Assembly: GCF_008704935.1 (NCBI RefSeq)
Contig: NZ_CP023692.1
Span: forward strand, 7,293,501-7,357,500
Reading direction: 5' to 3'
Origin: Streptomyces vinaceus
Lineage (GTDB): Bacteria > Actinomycetota > Actinomycetes > Streptomycetales > Streptomycetaceae
Length of the DNA: 64,000 bases
Made by a program: the position numbers and the translations under genes. Of the stretch, positions 7,154 through 15,512 are shown piece after piece. Each line of letters begins with the position of its first letter. Within the stretch, counting starts at the first letter, position 1. A model generated the notes under the pieces. It had not been told where the DNA came from. It saw nothing but the letters and a program-made list of their open reading frames with translations, and ran no database searches.

Positions 7154-8383
7154 TCAGCCCTGCTCGCGTACGCCCCAGGGGGAGCCGTACGCGGTCAGCA
7201 GGTCCAGGAACGGGCGCGGCGGAAGGGCCTCCGGGCCCAGTACGCCCGACTCCGCCCAGACTCCGCCGGCCATGAGTTCGAGCGCCACGACCGGGTTGAC
7301 CGCGGTCTGCCACACCACGGCCTGCGAACCGTACTCGCGCATCGACCACTGGTTGTCCACCACGTGGTACAGGTACACCTCGCGCGGCCGGCCGTCCTTG
7401 GTGCCCTTCACCCAGGTCCCCGCGCAGGTCTTGCCCGACATACGGTCGCCCAGCGTGGCCGGGTCGGGCAGGCAGGCCGCGACCACGTCGCGCGGGGAGA
7501 CCCGTACCGGCGTACCGTCCGCGCCGCGCACCGTGACCGGTTCGGTCGAGTCCAGGCCCAGCGCGTGCAGCGTCTTCAACTTGCCGATGAAGTCCTCGCC
7601 CAGGCCGTACTTGAAGGTGACGCGCCGGGCGTCCACCCAGCGGGGGACCAGCAGCACCTCCTCGTGCTCCACGTTGACGCACTCGACCGGCCCGATGCCC
7701 TCCGGGAAGTCGAACACCTCCGGCTCGCTGAACGGCTCGGTGGTGAACCATCCACGGTCCCGCTCGTAGACCACGGGCGGGTTCAGGCACTCCTCGATCG
7801 TCGTCCAGATGTTGAAGGACGGGGCGAACTCGTGACCCTCGACCGTCAGGTTCGCCCCGTCGCGGATGCCGATCTCCACGACCTCGTCGAAGAGTTCGTC
7901 GGCCGCGTACCGGGCGAAGACGTCCGAAAGTCCGGGCTCCACGCCCATGCCGACCAGGGCCAGCCGCCCGGACTTCTCCCAAGCCCCGGCCCGCGCGAAC
8001 TGCTCGTCGCCGAGCTTGACCCCGCACTCCGCGTAGGGTCGGCCCGGGTGCGGCCGGGACAGGGACATCGCCATGTCCACGTAGTGGCTGTCCGCCGCGA
8101 GCGCCGCCTCGAACAACGGCATCACGAACCGCGGATCCGTGGCGTTCAGCAGTACGTCGCACCGCTCCTCGGTGAGGAGCGCGGCCACCGCCGCCTGGTC
8201 GGAGGCGTCGACGCGGCGCGCCTCGAACCGGCCGGCGCCGGCCTCGCCGAGCGCGGCCACGGCCGCCTCGGCACGGGCCAGGTCGTAGTCGGCGACCACG
8301 AAGCGGTCGAAGAAGTCCCGGCGGGCCGCGATCCGGGTGATCGCGGTACCGACGCCACCGGCGCCCACAAGCAGAACACGCAT
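7154..8383 (-). CDS. Saccharopine dehydrogenase-like oxidoreductase
   Basis: 409 aa with an N-terminal Rossmann signature (VLLVGAGGVGTAITRIAAR) and the saccharopine dehydrogenase family layout: NADP-binding half, then a C-terminal domain with GMGVEPGLSDVFARYA and FPEGIGPVECVNVEHEE. Such proteins act on lysine-glutamate conjugates or similar amino-acid substrates. It is divergent from a TetR gene, and a 23-bp element 76 bp upstream of its start is repeated in the same relative orientation before an amino-acid permease, so the three genes probably form one regulon for uptake and breakdown of an amino acid. The exact substrate cannot be read from the sequence. Confidence 0.85.
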   Translation of the reverse strand: MRVLLVGAGGVGTAITRIAARRDFFDRFVVADYDLARAEAAVAALGEAGAGRFEARRVDASDQAAVAALLTEERCDVLLNATDPRFVMPLFEAALAADSHYVDMAMSLSRPHPGRPYAECGVKLGDEQFARAGAWEKSGRLALVGMGVEPGLSDVFARYAADELFDEVVEIGIRDGANLTVEGHEFAPSFNIWTTIEECLNPPVVYERDRGWFTTEPFSEPEVFDFPEGIGPVECVNVEHEEVLLVPRWVDARRVTFKYGLGEDFIGKLKTLHALGLDSTEPVTVRGADGTPVRVSPRDVVAACLPDPATLGDRMSGKTCAGTWVKGTKDGRPREVYLYHVVDNQWSMREYGSQAVVWQTAVNPVVALELMAGGVWAESGVLGPEALPPRPFLDLLTAYGSPWGVREQG

Positions 8384-8458
8384 GACGAAACCCTCTCTCG
8401 GTGAGGTCCGCGGAGATCCGCGCCTCGTGGGAGGGATGAAAGCCGGGGTCGCGAGATA

Positions 8459-8481
8459 AGGTCAATGGTGTTGGCATAAGG
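8459..8481. promoter_or_regulatory. TetR-regulon element, copy 1
   Basis: A 23-bp sequence (minus-strand reading CCTTATGCCAACAC followed by CATTGACCT) lies between the divergent dehydrogenase and tetR genes and overlaps the tetR ribosome binding site region. An identical copy in inverted orientation lies at 9264-9286. Relative to the target gene on each side both copies read the same way. The match is exact over all 23 bases. Confidence 0.8.
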
Positions 8482-8494
8482 AGGAAGGTGCCCG

Positions 8495-9205
8495 ATGGCC
8501 AAGCCCGTGGTCCCCGAAGAATCCCGCAGGCGGCGACGCCCCACCCGGCAGGGCGTCGTCCTGTCCGAGCGGCTGATCGTCGACACGGCCCTGCGCATGC
8601 TGCGCGAACACGGCAGCGCCGGCCTGTCCGCCCGCCGGCTCGGCGCCGCCCTCGGCGCCGATCCGAGCACCCTCTACCGGTACTTCGACGGCATGGACGG
8701 CCTCACCCTCGCCATCGGCGAGGAGCTCATCGGCCGCGCCCTCGACGGCTGGGCCATCACCGGCCAGTGGCGTCCTGACCTGCGCGAACTCGGGCTGCGC
8801 ATCCACAGCGCCTACCTCTCGCACCCGCAGGCCGCCGTACTGACCGCCGGCCGCGTGACCGGCCGGCCCCGCGAGATCGCCGCCGACGAGGCCGTCCTCG
8901 GCATCCTGCGCACCGCGGGCTTCCCCGATCCGGAAGCGGTCCTGATCTACCACGCCTTCATCGACCAGAGCCTGGCCTTCGCGGCCCTCGACGCCGGCGC
9001 CCTCGCCCTGACCGAGCCCGCCCGGACCTCCGACGAGGGGCAGTGGGAGTCCACGTACGCCCGCTTGCCGGCCGACGCGTACCCGCACATCGCCGCCACC
9101 AGGGAACTGCTCGCCGCCCGCATGAACCACAGCGCGTACCCGGTCGCCCTGGACATGCTGCTCGCGAGCGCCGAGGCCCGGCTCCAGGCCCTGCGGGCCG
9201 GCTGA
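8495..9205 (+). CDS. TetR-family repressor
   Basis: 236 aa. The N-terminal HTH (LIVDTALRMLREHGSAGLSARRLGAALGADPSTLYRYFDGMDGL, about residues 27-70) is classic TetR; the rest is a helical ligand-binding domain. The ATG has AAGGAGG 9 nt upstream, inside or next to the 23-bp element, so self-repression is likely. It is flanked by a divergent saccharopine-dehydrogenase-like gene and a downstream permease, both preceded by the same element. I infer it controls uptake and catabolism of a particular amino acid; the ligand is unknown. Confidence 0.92.
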   Translation: MAKPVVPEESRRRRRPTRQGVVLSERLIVDTALRMLREHGSAGLSARRLGAALGADPSTLYRYFDGMDGLTLAIGEELIGRALDGWAITGQWRPDLRELGLRIHSAYLSHPQAAVLTAGRVTGRPREIAADEAVLGILRTAGFPDPEAVLIYHAFIDQSLAFAALDAGALALTEPARTSDEGQWESTYARLPADAYPHIAATRELLAARMNHSAYPVALDMLLASAEARLQALRAG

Positions 9206-9211
9206 CCCGGT

Positions 9212-9241
9212 CGGAGTCCGCTCCAGGGCGGCCGGACTCCG
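9212..9241 (+). terminator. Stem-loop after the TetR gene
   Basis: CGGAGTCCG (9212-9220) pairs perfectly with CGGACTCCG (9233-9241) across a 12-nt loop, directly after the tetR stop. There is no T-run, so it is a candidate rather than a certain terminator. Confidence 0.55.
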
Positions 9242-9263
9242 CCCCCCGGGCCCCGTGCGGGCC

Positions 9264-9286
9264 CCTTATGCCAACACCATTGACCT
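9264..9286. promoter_or_regulatory. TetR-regulon element, copy 2, before the permease
   Basis: Exact inverted copy of the 23-bp sequence at 8459-8481, 100 bp upstream of the permease ATG. It contains TTGACC, which could act as a -35 box. Sharing an exact 23-mer in front of both outer genes of a three-gene locus is strong evidence for a common operator. Confidence 0.8.
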
Positions 9287-9386
9287 CTTCCGGTCCGCGC
9301 GGGTTTCCTCTTCGCAGTTCACGCCCTGTTCACGCCGAGCCCGCCCAGGCGCGGCCCGCACACCGCACCCAGTACAGCGAGGGACG

Positions 9387-11021
9387 ATGGCCGCAGACAC
9401 CCCGCCGCAAACCACCCCCCGATCCGCCACGGGGACCGCCACGGCCACCGCCGCGCCCGCAGCACCGGGCGCCACGCCCACCGAAGCCGCCACGGTCGGT
9501 ACGGCCGCCCCGGCCGGCATCGCGGCCCCGAGCGGAAACGGCATACCGACGGCACCCGCTGCGGCCGGGGCCCTCACACCGGACGCGATCGGCTTCCTCG
9601 ACGCCCTCGCCATCGGCCTCAACGCCACCTCGCCCGCCTACTCGCTGGCCGCCGTCATCGGACCCCTCGTCGCCTTGGTCGGCGTCCACGCGCCCGGAGT
9701 GATGCTCGCGTCCTTCGTTCCCATGCTGCTGATCGCCTCGGCCTTCCACTTCCTCAACCGGGCCGATCCCGACTGCGGCACGACCTTCTCCTGGGTCACC
9801 CGCGCCCTCGGCCCCACCACGGGATGGCTGGGCGGCTGGGCCATCGCGATGACCGGGGTGCTCGTCGTGGGCTCGCTCGCCGACGTCGCCGTCGGATTCG
9901 GCCTGCTCGCCGTCGGGGCCGACGGCCTGGCCGACAACACGCTGCTCCGCGAGGCCCTCACCGTCGTGCTGATCCTCCTCATGTCCTGGCTCTGCGTACG
10001 GGGCACCGAGGTGTCGGCCCGCTTCCAGAACGTGCTCGTGCTGCTCCAGGTCCTGTGCCTCGTCGTGTTCGCGGCCGTAGCCGTGTACCGCGTGTACGCC
10101 GGCACGGGATCCCTGGACGCCGTCCGCCCGTCCGCAGGCTGGCTCGACCCCTTCGGGGCGGGTGGCCCCGCGCTCACCGGCGGACTGCTGCTCGGCGTCT
10201 TCGCGTATTGGGGCTGGGAATCCGCCCTCAACCTGACCGAGGAGACCAAGGACTCCGCCAACGCCCCCGGCCGGGCCGGCATCTGGTCGACGGTGGTACT
10301 GCTGGCGACGTACGTGGCCGTGGCCTTCGCGGTCGTCGCCTACGCCGGCACCGCCTACCTCGCCGGACAGGCCGACGCGGAGGAGGACGTCTTCGCCTCG
10401 CTCGCCCGCGAGGTGCTCGGGGGCTGGGACTGGATCCTGCTCCTCGCCGTGGCCACCTCCGCCCTCGCCTCGACGCAGACGACCATCATCCCGGCCTCCC
10501 GTACGGCACTGTCCATGGCCCGCCGCCGGGCCCTGCCCGGCGCATTCGCGCACATTGACGCCCGTCGCGGCACACCGAGCACCAGCACCTGGTGGGTCAC
10601 CGGCACCGCGATCGTCTGGTACGTCGTCATCCACCGGATCAGCGAGAACGCCCTCGCGGACTCCCTCACCGCACTGTCGTTGCTCATCGCCTTCTACTAC
10701 GCCCTCACCGGCATCGCCTGCGCCGTCTGGTACCGGCGCCGGCTGTTGCGGGGGCCGGGCCCCTTCCTGCTGCTCGGCGCGGGTCCCCTGCTCGGCTCGG
10801 CCATGCTGATCTGGCTGCTGGTCGAGTCCGTGGGCGACATGGCCGACCCGAGCAACGCCTCCAGTTCGACCGCTTGGTTCGGGTTGGGTGCCCCGCTGGT
10901 CATCGCGCTCTTCCTGGCCGGCGCCGGGGTGGTGCTGATGCTGCTGCGCAGGGCCGCGTCCGGAGCCTTCTGGCGCGAACGCCCGGGCGTGGCCCCCGAG
11001 GCTTCGGTCAGGCGGGCGTGA
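9387..11021 (+). CDS. APC-superfamily amino-acid permease
   Basis: 544 aa with about 12 hydrophobic segments after a 55-residue Ala/Thr/Pro-rich cytoplasmic tail. Family landmarks are IGLNATSPAYSLAAVIGPL in the first helix region and FAYWGWESALNLTEETKDS in the middle. I chose ATG 9387 (GAGGGACG upstream) rather than an earlier in-frame start that would run into the operator. Its link by a shared 23-bp element to a saccharopine-dehydrogenase-like enzyme suggests it imports that enzyme's substrate. Its 3' end overlaps the convergent next gene by 14 bp. Confidence 0.88.
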   Translation: MAADTPPQTTPRSATGTATATAAPAAPGATPTEAATVGTAAPAGIAAPSGNGIPTAPAAAGALTPDAIGFLDALAIGLNATSPAYSLAAVIGPLVALVGVHAPGVMLASFVPMLLIASAFHFLNRADPDCGTTFSWVTRALGPTTGWLGGWAIAMTGVLVVGSLADVAVGFGLLAVGADGLADNTLLREALTVVLILLMSWLCVRGTEVSARFQNVLVLLQVLCLVVFAAVAVYRVYAGTGSLDAVRPSAGWLDPFGAGGPALTGGLLLGVFAYWGWESALNLTEETKDSANAPGRAGIWSTVVLLATYVAVAFAVVAYAGTAYLAGQADAEEDVFASLAREVLGGWDWILLLAVATSALASTQTTIIPASRTALSMARRRALPGAFAHIDARRGTPSTSTWWVTGTAIVWYVVIHRISENALADSLTALSLLIAFYYALTGIACAVWYRRRLLRGPGPFLLLGAGPLLGSAMLIWLLVESVGDMADPSNASSSTAWFGLGAPLVIALFLAGAGVVLMLLRRAASGAFWRERPGVAPEASVRRA

Positions 11022-11399
11022 AGACGTCCTCGTCGGCGTCGTCCAGGATGAGCCCGAGGTCGAAGCGGACACGGACCGTCACACGCTGTCGCTGCTCCTG
11101 ATAGGCGGTCCACGCCGGTTCCAACGAGGTGATCTGCTCTTCGAGTTGCTTCCTGCTTCCCGCGGGCATGTCCCGGCCGAACGCGTCGAGCAGCGACGTG
11201 AGCCGTTCGTACTCGCGCGCCTCGTGGCTCTGGTGTTCGTGCTCCACCACGCGCTCGACGGTGCCCTCGATGCCCGCTGCCAGCAGGAGGGACCCGGCCA
11301 CGCCCCCGGCGACGTCGGGGAGTCCTGCGTCATCGCGGCCCCATCGGTGAGCCGGGTGTCGGCGGCCAGCTTCACCCGCTGGCCTTCCTTCAGCGTCAT
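11008..11399 (-). CDS. Small protein of unknown function, read in two frames
   Basis: The N-terminus (MTLKEGQRVKLAADTRLTDGAAMTQDSP, from ATG 11399) and the rest (PDVAGGVAGSLLLAAGIEGTVERVVEHEHQSHEAREYERL...FTPA) lie in different frames that join smoothly if the GGGG run at 11317-11320 had one more G. The joined product is about 130 aa: a short beta-like GQRVKL start resembling KOW/SH3-type folds, then an acidic helical part with many Glu/Gln/Arg residues. There is no known function. The frame break matches the single-base homopolymer pattern seen elsewhere, so the gene is probably intact in the organism. Confidence 0.6.
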
Positions 11400-11590
11400 G
11401 GACTCTGCTCTTCATCTCTTGAGGGCGGTACGGGCCTTCGCGCGCGGCGGCCCGGGGGTGGTGCCATTATCCGCGTCGGCCGCGGTCTCCGGACGCCCGG
11501 TGCCGGCCGCCGGGCCGGGCCGGGCCGGGCCCGTGCGCACGCCGAGTCCGGGTCGTCCCGCTTGGCCCCGACGGGCCCGGCAGCTTCTTT

Positions 11591-11639
11591 TCGTCCTCTT
11601 GACGATATTGAAGGGGGCTTGTTATCGTCATTTTGACGA
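11591..11639 (+). promoter_or_regulatory. Promoter with two palindromic operators before the SPFH gene
   Basis: Two inverted repeats of the form TCGTC-N5-GACGA: 11591-11605 (centre CTCTT) and 11625-11639 (TCGTCA-TTT-TGACGA). Between them lie a -35-like TTGACG (11599-11604) and, 17 bp on, TTATCG (11622-11627). Both promoter boxes overlap an operator, the arrangement expected for repression. The regulator is not identifiable here. Confidence 0.7.
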
Positions 11640-11656
11640 AATCGAGGGGGATTCCC

Positions 11657-12670
11657 ATGGCCGACATCACCCGGCGCTTCGGCTGGCGCCACCTGCGCTC
11701 CGCGCCCACCACCCACATCCGCCACCACAAGCGCGGCCGACTCGTCCACGACGGGCTCGGGCTCAGCTTCTGGTACCGGTCGCTCTCGGCGGCGCTGTCC
11801 GAAGTGCCGGTCGACGACCGGGAGCTGGCCATGGCGTTCCACGCCCGTACGTCCGACTTCCAGGACGTCGCCGTGCAGGCCACCGTCACCTACCGGATCA
11901 GCGACCCGGCCGAAGCCGCGGCCCGGCTCGACTTCTCCGTCGACCCGGACACCGGCAGCTGGCGCGGAGCCCCCTTGGAGCAGATCGCCACTCTCCTCAC
12001 CGAGACCGCGCAGCAGCACACGCTGGCCGTCCTGGCCCGGACCCCGCTGGCGGCCGCCCTGGTGGACGGCGTCGCCTCCGTGCGGGGGAGCGTCACCGCC
12101 GGTCTCGCGGCCGAGCCCAGGCTCCCGGCCACCGGCATCGAGGTCGTGGCCGTACGGGTCGTGGCCATCCGCCCCGAGGCCGAGGTGGAGCGCGCCCTGC
12201 GCACCCCGGCCCGCGAGCAGATCCAGCAGGAGGCGGACCGGGCCACCTACGAGCGGCGGGCCGTCGCCGTCGAGCGTGAACGGGCCATCGCCGAGAACGA
12301 ACTGGCCAGCCAGATCGAACTGGCCAGGCGCGAGGAGCAGCTGATCGACCAGCGCGGCACCAATGCCCGTCGCGAGGCCGAGGAGAAGGCGGCGGCCGAC
12401 GGCATCCGGACCGAGACCGAGGCGGCCCGGAAGGTCCGCCTGGCCCGTGCGGACGCCGAGGCGGCGCGCGAGACGGGCGCGGCGCGCGCCGAGGTCCAGG
12501 CTGCGTGGCTGCGCGTGCACGACGAGGCCGGCCCGGGCACGCTGCACGCCCTGGCGGCGACCCGACTGGCGGAGAACCTGCCGCGGATCGAGAGCATCAC
12601 GCTGTCCCCCGATGTGCTCACCGGGCTCCTCGCCAAGCTCGGACGTCCGGAAGGCGGCTCGGGCGAGTGA
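11657..12670 (+). CDS. SPFH/band-7 domain protein
   Basis: 337 aa. Residues 20-180 form a band-7/SPFH domain (ARTSDFQDVAVQATVTYRISDPAEAAARLDF; GIEVVAVRVVAIRPEAEVERAL) and 190-290 a long charged coiled coil rich in Glu/Arg/Ala, as in stomatins and flotillins. There is no obvious N-terminal membrane anchor, unlike most stomatins. The ATG at 11657 has GAGGGGG upstream and lies just after a double-operator promoter. The stop overlaps the start of the next gene (GTGA), so the two products are made together. SPFH proteins build membrane or cytosolic scaffolds; the partner here is presumably the NAD-kinase-like protein. Confidence 0.85.
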   Translation: MADITRRFGWRHLRSAPTTHIRHHKRGRLVHDGLGLSFWYRSLSAALSEVPVDDRELAMAFHARTSDFQDVAVQATVTYRISDPAEAAARLDFSVDPDTGSWRGAPLEQIATLLTETAQQHTLAVLARTPLAAALVDGVASVRGSVTAGLAAEPRLPATGIEVVAVRVVAIRPEAEVERALRTPAREQIQQEADRATYERRAVAVERERAIAENELASQIELARREEQLIDQRGTNARREAEEKAAADGIRTETEAARKVRLARADAEAARETGAARAEVQAAWLRVHDEAGPGTLHALAATRLAENLPRIESITLSPDVLTGLLAKLGRPEGGSGE

Positions 12671-13566
12671 GCCTGGCCCCGCGCGCGGTGCTCGTACACC
12701 GCAGGACCGAGTACGAGGAACTGCTCGCCCGGCACGGGACGCACGGGCAGGCCGCCTTCTTCCTTTCCAGCCGGGGCCGGTCGATCGACGAGGTGGTCCG
12801 CCGCCACGAGCGGACGCGGCAGGCGCTGCGGGAGGTGGCGGCGGCGGTGCCGCTCACCTGGCGCAGCGCCCGGGTGGAGCGGGCGGACCTGGACCGCTTC
12901 CTGTTCGCCCCGGAGGACGTGGTGGTCGTGGTCGGCCAGGACGGCCTGGTCGCCAACACCGCGAAATATCTGCGCGGGCAGCCGGTCGTGGGCATCGACA
13001 CCGATCCGGGGCGAAACCCGGGCGTCCTGGTCCGTCACCGCTGCGCCGACGCGGCACCGTTGCTGCACGCGGCGGTCGCCGCCGGGGGCCGGGCGGAGGA
13101 ACTCACCATGGTCGAGGCCGTTGCCGACGACACCCAGCGACTTGTCGCGCTGAACGAGATCTATCTGGGCTCGTCCGGTCACCAGACGGCCCGCTACCGC
13201 CTGGGCTCCGACGGCGACCGGGCCCCGGGTGAGGCCCAGGCGTCCTCCGGGGTGCTGGTGGGCACCGGCACGGGTGCCACCGGCTGGCTGCGTTCCCTGT
13301 GGCTGGAGCGCGGCAGCTCCGTGGGGCTGCCCGCGCCCTGCGAGCGCCGGCTCCTGTGGTTCGTACGGGAAGCCTGGCCCTCGCCCGCGACCGGAACGAC
13401 GAGGGTCGCCGGTGAACTGGGCCGGGGGCAGGGGCTGCGGCTCACCGTGGAGTCGGACCGGATGGTGGTGTTCGGCGACGGGATGGAGGGCGACGCCCTG
13501 GAACTGACCTGGGGCCAGAGCGTACGGCTGGGCATCGCGGAAACGTCGCTGCACCTGGTGACGTAA
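12667..13566 (+). CDS. NAD-kinase-like protein (PpnK fold) coupled to SPFH protein
   Basis: 299 aa resembling ATP-NAD kinases: VVVVVGQDGLVANTAKYL stands where PpnK has GGDGT, followed by PVVGIDTDPGRNPGVLV (family VLGINTGRxGFL), and GVLVGTGTGATGWLRS resembles the C-terminal GSTAY region. The glycine-rich motif is altered (GQDG in place of GGDG), so catalysis is uncertain. The start GTG at 12667 overlaps the SPFH stop. It may phosphorylate NAD or a related nucleotide, or only bind it; pairing with a scaffold protein is the clearest clue to its role. Confidence 0.72.
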   Translation: MSLAPRAVLVHRRTEYEELLARHGTHGQAAFFLSSRGRSIDEVVRRHERTRQALREVAAAVPLTWRSARVERADLDRFLFAPEDVVVVVGQDGLVANTAKYLRGQPVVGIDTDPGRNPGVLVRHRCADAAPLLHAAVAAGGRAEELTMVEAVADDTQRLVALNEIYLGSSGHQTARYRLGSDGDRAPGEAQASSGVLVGTGTGATGWLRSLWLERGSSVGLPAPCERRLLWFVREAWPSPATGTTRVAGELGRGQGLRLTVESDRMVVFGDGMEGDALELTWGQSVRLGIAETSLHLVT

Positions 13567-14008
13567 GAGGTGCCCGCAGCCCACGCGACGGTGCCCACCG
13601 CCGAGGCCCACGGGCGCCGGTCCACCCGGTCCGGTGCCCGTCGAAGAGAACGGCGCGGACGGGGGTCCGTGTGCTGCGGGGCGGAGGGGCCTCTACGGCC
13701 ATCCGGGTGCGCGGCGATCGAGTGGTGTGGCAGCCGCGCCAGTGATCGGTCTGGTCCTCGGAGCGTGCCTGAGCCCCGGCGGAGCCAACACCAGCAACCA
13801 GAGGTTGGGTCTGAACACCCCCTGAGCAACCGACAGGTCGGCACCCTGGCCCACTCCGCCCACGTTCCGCCTCCTCGAAGGATTGCGTCCCTGCCTCGGC
13901 TGCTGACGCCGCTGCCGGCGCGGACTCTGGGACACCCGGGTGGAGCGGTGCCTCGGTGACCTGCCGGGAAGGCCTGCGCGAGAAGCCGGGGCGCGAGATG
14001 CTGGATGC
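13567..14008. other. Intergenic stretch without a recognisable gene
   Basis: 442 bp between the NAD-kinase-like gene and the DUF2236 gene. Several open frames exist on both strands but none has a family-like sequence or a good ribosome binding site. No clear hairpin or repeat stands out. Confidence 0.5.
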
Positions 14009-14884
14009 ATGCCATGGCCTCGTGCTGTCCTCCCCGGGCTCCAGGCCCGGGCGGGAGAGGAACTGCTGCTCAGGGTCGCCGGTCCTGCAGCCCGTCAGCG
14101 GCGTGCCCGTATCCACGGGGCTCCGGGGCCGCGCTGGTTCGCGCCCGACCGTCCGATCCGACTCGTCCATGCGGATGCCTCGATGTACGTCGGAGGGCTC
14201 GCCGCGCTGCTCCTGCAATCGCTGCACCCCCTCGCCATGGCGGCCGTCTGGGCACACTCCGGGTTCAGGGGGGATCCCTGGGGGCGGCTCCAGCGCACCA
14301 GCACCTTCCTGGCCTTCACCACCTTCGGAACCGACCGGGACGCGGCACAGGCCGTACTTCGGGTACGAGCGGTGCACGAGCGGATCCGGGGCACCACGGC
14401 CGAGGGCGTGGCGTACCGTGCCGGCGATCCGCATCTGCTGGCCTGGGTCCACCTCGCCGAGACGGAGTGCTTCCTGCGGGCGTACCAGCGCTACGGGCGC
14501 CGGCCCCTGGACGGCCGCGGACAGGACGGGTACGTGGCCGACATGGTGTACGTCGCGCGCCGGCTCGGAGCCGAAGCACCACCGGTGACCCGGGAGGAGC
14601 TGAGCGCCCGCCTCGACGGATACCGCAAGGAGCTCCGGCCCACCGCCGCGTCACGGGCGACCACCCGCTACCTGCTGTCGCATCCCCCACTGCCGGCCGC
14701 GGTGCGCGTCCCGTACGCCCTTCTGGCGACCGCGGCGGCGGATGTGCTTCCCGGGTGGGCCAGAGCACAGCTCGCACTGCCCCTCACCAGTCGGCTCTTG
14801 TCGCCGGTGGCGGGGCCCGGCGGGCGGGCGGTGACCGCGGCCATCCGGTGGGCGACGCCGCCGCTGCCCGCCTCCCACGCGTAG
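14009..14884 (+). CDS. MpaB/DUF2236-family protein (rubber-oxygenase-like)
   Basis: 291 aa. The motif order matches DUF2236: an upstream histidine (RLVHADASMYVGGLAALLLQSLHPLAMAAV), FRGDPWGRLQRTSTFLAFTTFG, a VHERIRGTT segment, and DPHLLAWVHLAETECFL. In latex-clearing protein and fungal MpaB this fold holds heme b or acts as an oxygenase; many actinobacterial members are uncharacterised. The N-terminus is uncertain: ATG 14009 was chosen because it is the last start before the conserved domain, though the Shine-Dalgarno is weak. No operon partner is evident. Confidence 0.8.
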   Translation: MPWPRAVLPGLQARAGEELLLRVAGPAARQRRARIHGAPGPRWFAPDRPIRLVHADASMYVGGLAALLLQSLHPLAMAAVWAHSGFRGDPWGRLQRTSTFLAFTTFGTDRDAAQAVLRVRAVHERIRGTTAEGVAYRAGDPHLLAWVHLAETECFLRAYQRYGRRPLDGRGQDGYVADMVYVARRLGAEAPPVTREELSARLDGYRKELRPTAASRATTRYLLSHPPLPAAVRVPYALLATAAADVLPGWARAQLALPLTSRLLSPVAGPGGRAVTAAIRWATPPLPASHA

Positions 14885-14934
14885 CCCCCGAATCCCGCCG
14901 CAGCGAGCGGGCCGTCGTCCCGCGGCGGTGGGAA

Positions 14935-15366
14935 TCAGAGGCCGGTGACGCGGGGCACGGCAGCGGCAACGTCATCCGCGAGCCGGTTGACGTCCTTGCG
15001 CAGGAACGGAGCCGCGAGCCGGGCGACGCCCTTGAATCCGAAGGTCGCCCTGTAGGTCAGCCGCGTCGAATCGGCGGACACCGGCGTGAACCTCAGATCG
15101 TCCGTGATGAGGACGCTGCCGTTCTCGCCGGTGAACACCAGACGGTCGACCTCCAGGACATCGAGCCGGTACGACACCTCGCTGGTGCGCCCGCGGAAGC
15201 GTGAGACGTTGCGCCACCGCGCGCCCGGCTCGACGGGACCCTGGTCGAGGCGGACACATGAGACGGTCGCGGGATCCCACTCCCGGGCGTGTGCGAAGTC
15301 GGCGAAGTAGGCCACGGCGTCCCGCACAGGACGGGAAACGAGCATCGTGCGCACCACATTGATCAT
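14935..15366 (-). CDS. SRPBCC-family lipid-binding protein
   Basis: 143 aa polyketide-cyclase/START-like domain: RPVRDAVAYFADFAHAREWDPATVSCV at the N-terminus, LTYRATFGFKGVARLAAPFLRKDVNRLADDV at the C-terminus. Proteins of this type bind small hydrophobic ligands. The ATG at 15366 has a strong GAGGAGG. It is divergent from a B12-binding MerR regulator, 146 bp away, and may share its control; the same window also has a lipid-modification operon close by. The ligand is unknown. Confidence 0.85.
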   Translation of the reverse strand: MINVVRTMLVSRPVRDAVAYFADFAHAREWDPATVSCVRLDQGPVEPGARWRNVSRFRGRTSEVSYRLDVLEVDRLVFTGENGSVLITDDLRFTPVSADSTRLTYRATFGFKGVARLAAPFLRKDVNRLADDVAAAVPRVTGL

Positions 15367-15512
15367 TGTCGCCTCCTCGTCGGACTGCCACCTTCCTTCT
15401 GGAGACTTCCGGTATCGGCCGTCTCCCGGATGCACCACCGCGATCCGCTCCCGGACCCGCTCCCGGCCCCGCGCCCGGCCGCGCATCGAATTCGCTTCGT
15501 AGTATGGATGGC

